Assembly (NCBI GenBank): GCA_015478945.1
Contig: JABUQX010088212.1
Location: forward strand, 1-31,432
Reading direction: 5' to 3'
DNA from: Trachelipus rathkii
Taxonomy: Eukaryota; Arthropoda; Malacostraca; Isopoda; Trachelipodidae
DNA: 31,432 nt
In this document: piece by piece, positions 27,029-31,432 of the stretch
Numbering within the stretch: position 1 is the first letter of the stretch
Layout: each line of letters opens with the position of its first letter
Notes under the pieces: generated by a model
Told to the model about the DNA's origin: nothing
Database searches by the model: none
Seen by the model: only the letters and a program-made list of their open reading frames with translations
Program-made: the position numbers and the translations under genes

Positions 27029-27679
27029 TTATAATGCTCCAATTTGGTGTATGAAGGAAAGTTTGCACTGGCTTGTTTGAGGAATATCGAGTAGGTCGGA
27101 TATCCTGAGTGCATATATTTGCTTGATGATTAATAATATTCTTGAGGTTTGTATCGGATAATTTTGTTGTAGGGTTGTATAGGGTTGTGCATTGGAGATA
27201 TCAATCACCTCAGGTGAATAATTATCAGGAGTAGTTTCTTGAGCTGGTATTTGTTGAATCGCTGACGATGACATATGTTCATTGTTCATATAGCTAGTAT
27301 AGTGTTGTGTTATTATCTTTACTAATGCATCCCAGCTCAAAGGAGCTCCTGCCAAAGCGATTTCACATATTGTAATGGATGCCTGTACATCTTCTTGTAC
27401 TTTTAATGGCGTACTATTGATTAATTTTTCGCGCACCATTTTCAGGTTTTTCACATCCGACCCCGAAAATCCCATTTCAGCCAAACCCTGTAACCGTAAA
27501 GCATACAAGGGTAGGGTTTCATGTGATAATATTTTAGCATTATTAAAGTTGTTTAAATGTGTTTTTACTTGCTTTCGCAAATATTCCGAAAACCACTCAT
27601 TCAGTTGTGCTCTGATAACAGTATATCCTGCATTATTTTTCATAAGCACATCATATACCCTTTTCATTTGGCCTTCCAA
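27029..27679 (-). pseudogene. gag: Gag fragment, capsid region (element 2)
   Basis: 216 codons; the frame is open further upstream to about 27785. It aligns by eye with the capsid of element 1: ALRLQGLAEMGF against ALRLLGLAQRAF, VREKLINSTP against VREKLMDSVP, and LNEWFSEYL against LLQWFREQL. Part of the capsid upstream (PRFEKEYASITYP, like DRFEHYCETQYP) continues in this frame, but the segment before 27785 is in another frame. It is therefore a broken capsid, by mutation or by assembly indels. Confidence 0.82.
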
Positions 27680-27895
27680 ATATGACCCCAGATGTGTCCT
27701 CCAACCATCTGCTGTTGATCTTGGGTATGTAATGCTGGCATATTCTTTCTCAAAGCGTGGTAGAAAACTGGGAGCAAAAGGTATCCCCCGCTATCCAGAA
27801 TATTTTAACCAATGTGGAATCATTTTTGTCGATTTGACGTGGGATGAATCCTTCAGCAACATACCCCTTTGGAAGTCCATAATCCATCTTGTTGA

Positions 27896-28381
27896 TTATT
27901 TGAAGAATAGATGGCTTTTAGCCATTACATCTGAAATTTCCTGTGGAACGGCGTCTGCGAGATTTTGATTCGGTGGAAAACCCATAGGAGGTTGAGGTTG
28001 TTGTCCTTGTTGAAAGGCAGGTGTTGGTGGAAAATTCCATTGAGAAGTTGGTGTCGGTGCCGGTAATTGTGCAACTCGCTCCATAAGCAAAGCCTGTTGA
28101 GCTATTTGTTGGTTTATTTGTTCTTGGGTTATTCCTCCCAAGTTAGGGTTAATAGTTGAAGAAGAAGTTGTTACTGTGAACATAGGCATGGAAGATGAAG
28201 ATGTAATAATACCATCCCTCATCAAGGAATGTTGTGAATTTATTAAATCGGAGTTCATATTTTCTTGATCGGGCCGTTTCATTAGTTCATTTTCATTGAG
28301 ATTCACCCTTGTATCATCCTTTTCCTCCATACCATTAAGTTTTGTGTGTTCCCGTAGGGCGTCTACTATATTCGTTGCCAT
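27896..28381 (-). pseudogene. gag: Gag N-terminal fragment (element 2)
   Basis: 161 codons from ATG 28381, 165 nt downstream of the primer binding site. The product is polar, Gln/Pro/Ser-rich and disordered, like the start of element 1 Gag though longer. The frame ends at 27896; a different frame is open from about 27905 to 27785 (MDYGLPKGYVAEGF), then another holds the capsid. At least two frame changes therefore separate this piece from the zinc knuckles. Confidence 0.75.
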
Positions 28382-28545
28382 TATTTCACTAAGTAGTGTA
28401 AAGAATGTGTAAAAGAAAAGAGCGAACTAGTACAATATGTACTACACTTGAGCACTTGGAATTGTGAGCTAATAAAGTCGGAAAAGTTAGAAAAATCAAG
28501 AAACTAGAATAAAAGAAAGGAAAAGGTAGAGAGGCAGTCTTTAGC

Positions 28546-28563
28546 AACTACGCTCTGCTACCA
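28546..28563 (-). promoter_or_regulatory. Primer binding site, element 2
   Basis: TGGTAGCAGAGCGTAGTT on the minus strand, 6 nt inside the 5' LTR and identical over 18 nt to the PBS of element 1. The first 11 nt match the acceptor end of metazoan initiator-Met tRNA. Confidence 0.8.
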
Positions 28564-28569
28564 ATTTAA

Positions 28570-30733
28570 TGTTTGAGTGTGTTGAGTTAGAAGAGTATGA
28601 TATAACAATATAGTTAATAACGTAGATGTAATCTTACAATAAGGATTAAAGTTACTAAAACTCTCACTACCAACCTTTCTCAGTAGATATGTTGTGGTCT
28701 CTATCTTATATTGCTAGGATGATCAATGATAAATACAGCATGCAATCACGATGCTTCAGAAATTGTAAAAAAAAACTTCACACAAAAATTCCAGCAGCGC
28801 TCAAGCGTACATGAAAAAGATAAGCAAGGGATTAGCATTCAGGAATAAAGCAAAAAAAATAAAGGGTAATGCACAGGTAAAAATGATAATTACCTTTCTG
28901 TTTTAAACACAAATTAATAGCAGGTTTAGCTTAGCTTAACACACAGAGTTCAAGGCTTAATCAGAACATCATTTATTAAAAGCGAAGCAAAGGCAATTTT
29001 TAGGATGCTTTAGGTCATTTAATGAGTCAATGTGTGCAATTAGGTTTAGGCAAGTGAGGCAAGGGAAGAGTAATAGTTATACAGTGGGTTAGTGGTTATT
29101 AAAAAAAAGTTTAAAGTCAAAGTAGTTGTTTAAGAAAAACTTAGATTCTTAGTGACATTGATAAAAGAATGTAGTATAATTGTGATTTGTATTTAATTAA
29201 GGGATAGGTTCATTAATAATTCTTTATTTCTTTACAGGATAGTCCCAGCAGGATGTTAATAGAAAGAAGAGTATAGCATTAGAGGTTATTCAGCCACACC
29301 AACACCAAATCACCAAAGTAGAAATATGAAGGAATGGGTACCCCTTTCTGCTTAATAGACAAAATATTTTAAGGTAAGTATATATTTTCTGTTTTTCAGG
29401 TTTTTATTTCTTAATCATAATTTATAAGTAAATGTAGTTTATAATAATACAAATGTATATTTATTTAATAAATCACACCTTCTCACCTAACTTATCTTTA
29501 AGAAGATAAGTTATATCATCCACCTTCTTTCCCACTTATTGGACAATAATATGGTTAGTAATTGAATAGATGATGTAGATGAAGTAAATGGATGAATTAA
29601 GGAGATGAAGTAAATGGGTGATCGATGTAGATAAAGTAGATTAGTAAATGACTTAAATTATGTAAATAACTTAATCCTAAATAATAAATAATTTACAAAA
29701 CCAGTATAGTTGTATTGTCGTTTTATTATTGTTTATTCAGCTTTCCAGACAAAATTCATTAATGAAAGCTAGAACTAATTATTCAAACAACACAATAACC
29801 TATATTATTAAGTAATAGTTTTTAACTCTTTTTTACTGAGTTAATAATTTTTAATAATTATTAGCTTTTATAATACTACTACACATTAGTAATAGTATTG
29901 TTGTTCAATAACTTAATAGCACGTATGTAGTTATCACAAAACACATTAAATATCAATAGCATTGTATATTATAACTTAATATCCAATAGTTCTGAGGATA
30001 TTATCTTTCACTGAACTAACACAGATACGAGGGTAATGTTTAAATTGATTATTTTATCCCTACATATAAGTAGGTTATTTCATAAAGATATATATTACAA
30101 ATATCAAATATTATTAAGTAATCTAGGTTTATATTGTCTTTAGCCCTCCTTGTAAGTGTGGAAGAAATACAGTGAAGAGTAGAGTTATCTTGTGGTAGAA
30201 GTAGATTATAAGGAAGATGAGTGAGACAGGACCCCTTGGCCTGAACCTAGAATAGAATAAATCTAACATTAACTCATTTTCAATGTTTATTAGAGGTTTA
30301 TACTTAATTTCATTACTTTATTTCCGAACAACTAATATTTGCATTTAAAAATATGAAGTTATCAGTAATTTTACCTCAAGAATCAGCTTGGTACTAATAA
30401 GTAAGAAGACAGATTTCAGCCTTAAGGAAGTGTACTCGGTAGCTGATGAACTTGAGGTTCTCATACAAAATCGGTAGTCTTAAAAGAAAAAAAAGGAAAT
30501 CATACTCACAACAATGGACACTAAGTTAATTCATCACAAATTTCATGTATAGACACTATCTTTGCTTAAAGATTTACTCTATACCACCAACATTAACTGA
30601 AAACAATTTCTTTAAGGTCAGTATAGTGTTGAGGCGTTCCCAAAAAAATGGCTTCAATTTGATAAAGAATGTACCTGGAGAAGGACAACAAAATACACTT
30701 GAATAATCAGCCACACAATGGTAATTCTCTACA
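28570..30733 (-). repeat. 5' LTR of element 2 (right copy)
   Basis: Direct repeat of 15277-17429, bounded on the minus strand by TGTAGAGAATT and a terminal ACA. Substitutions are few over most of its length. Many small insertions relative to the other copy are crowded into about 30580-30733 and 28690-28770. The frame at 30574-30783 spans the LTR border and is not a gene. Confidence 0.92.
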
Positions 30734-31432
30734 ATATATATAAGAATCATAAACAGGATGCACTCACTACACCACAACAACAATTACACGAAGAAACCAA
30801 AATACAAAATACCACCCATAGACACACACCTGGACATAATAGGTACACAATTCTTTAGCCAAAACTCAAAAAACGCTGGATAATAAGATAATATCCTCAG
30901 CGAGCAGACATTCGCAACTCTACGAGTCCCAACAACCCATGCCCATTGCCTCTCTAACCCTCATCCACCACAGACTCAAACCTCCTCCTTCTTCACCAGC
31001 TCTATATTGCAAACAAATTCTGAACAACATTCCACCTCTACTAAACAAATCCACACGATACTAACAGAAAACTACCTAAGAGACCACCAAGCAACATTTT
31101 AAAAAAACATCCACCAAAAATAGCACCAAAATTCAACTCCCACCAAGAATTAGCCAGTCATCCTTGGCAAAATTAAGACTTACAATACTACAAACACAGA
31201 TTTCAACCTCAACCAAACCACTAACAAATATCTGTCCAAACTGTACCAGCGTCCCGGAAACACACATCCAACTTTCTACTCTCCTGTCTAACTCACTCTC
31301 AACCCTGAGTAATCTGGAACATTTCAGCACTGAAAGATCTCTGGAGGGTTCCAGTTGCGGCGGCGGAGTATTTGGACACTATGACCTCTCCGATAAAAGG
31401 GTGGTCAGGAGTAAGTATATACTCGTGTATAT
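30734..31432. other. Right flank, nothing recognised
   Basis: A short TA run, then A/C-rich plus-strand sequence of unknown origin. A 65-codon minus-strand frame (31133-31330) has no known motif and no supporting context, so I do not call it a gene. Sequence quality near the LTR border appears low. Confidence 0.5.

Larger units (their letters stand above)
15277..30733 (-). mobile_element. Ty3/Gypsy-type LTR retrotransposon, element 2 (about 15.5 kb, interrupted)
   Basis: Minus-strand element with LTRs of about 2.15 kb (28570-30733 and 15277-17429). It has the same PBS and PPT core as element 1, a homologous but broken gag, an intact long pro-pol frame and a distinct 3' ORF. LTR sequences are unrelated to those of element 1 by eye. 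A hAT-like element is nested in the end of gag. It has no SGNH-like ORF. As it stands it could not make a full Gag, so it is probably non-autonomous, unless part of the damage is assembly error. Target duplication is not resolvable in the TA repeats. Confidence 0.92.

Overview
The window is eukaryotic, repeat-dominated DNA from a metazoan genome, with no host protein-coding gene that I can recognise. Two long Ty3/Gypsy-type LTR retrotransposons lie head-to-tail, both transcribed on the minus strand, among very dense (TA)n microsatellites. The taxon cannot be fixed from this sequence. The TA-microsatellite density, a metazoan initiator-Met-tRNA-like primer site, hAT DNA-transposon remains and short intron-like signals would suit an arthropod, perhaps a crustacean, but that is a low-confidence guess.

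Layout. 1-1094: TA microsatellites, a roughly 180-bp inverted-repeat hairpin (525-702) and one hAT-like terminus (899-998). 1095-13936: element 1, about 12.8 kb, with two nearly identical LTRs of about 1.9 kb (a young insertion). Reading on the minus strand it has PBS, gag, pro in the -1 frame, pol (RT, RNase H, an OTU-like domain, integrase, acidic tail), an A-rich spacer, a third ORF with an SGNH-hydrolase-like fold, then PPT. 13937-15276: unannotated spacer with a possible tRNA-derived SINE and TA runs. 15277-30733: element 2, about 15.5 kb, a relative with the same PBS and PPT. It has an intact 1434-codon pro-pol frame, but its gag is broken by frameshifts and by a nested 2551-bp hAT-like insertion (23891-26441) with a perfect 8-bp target duplication. 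Its pol end is disturbed around a homopolymer artefact (19318-19400). 30734-31432: flank with nothing recognised.

How the parts work together. Gag (capsid plus four zinc knuckles) is read through to protease-polymerase by a -1 ribosomal frameshift. Each element has its own slippery heptamer (GGGAAAC; AAAAAAC), and each is followed by a 7-nt spacer and a perfect or near-perfect stem-loop. The third ORF of element 1 has no AUG before its catalytic block and sits directly behind a strong 3' splice site, so it is probably made from a spliced RNA, as env is in retroviruses.

The least ordinary content is the accessory protein domains. An OTU-like domain lies between RNase H and integrase in both elements, with the catalytic Cys replaced by Ser in both. 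An SGNH-like ORF occupies the env position of element 1 only. I could run no database search; family calls rest on motifs and order. Several local frame breaks may be assembly errors.
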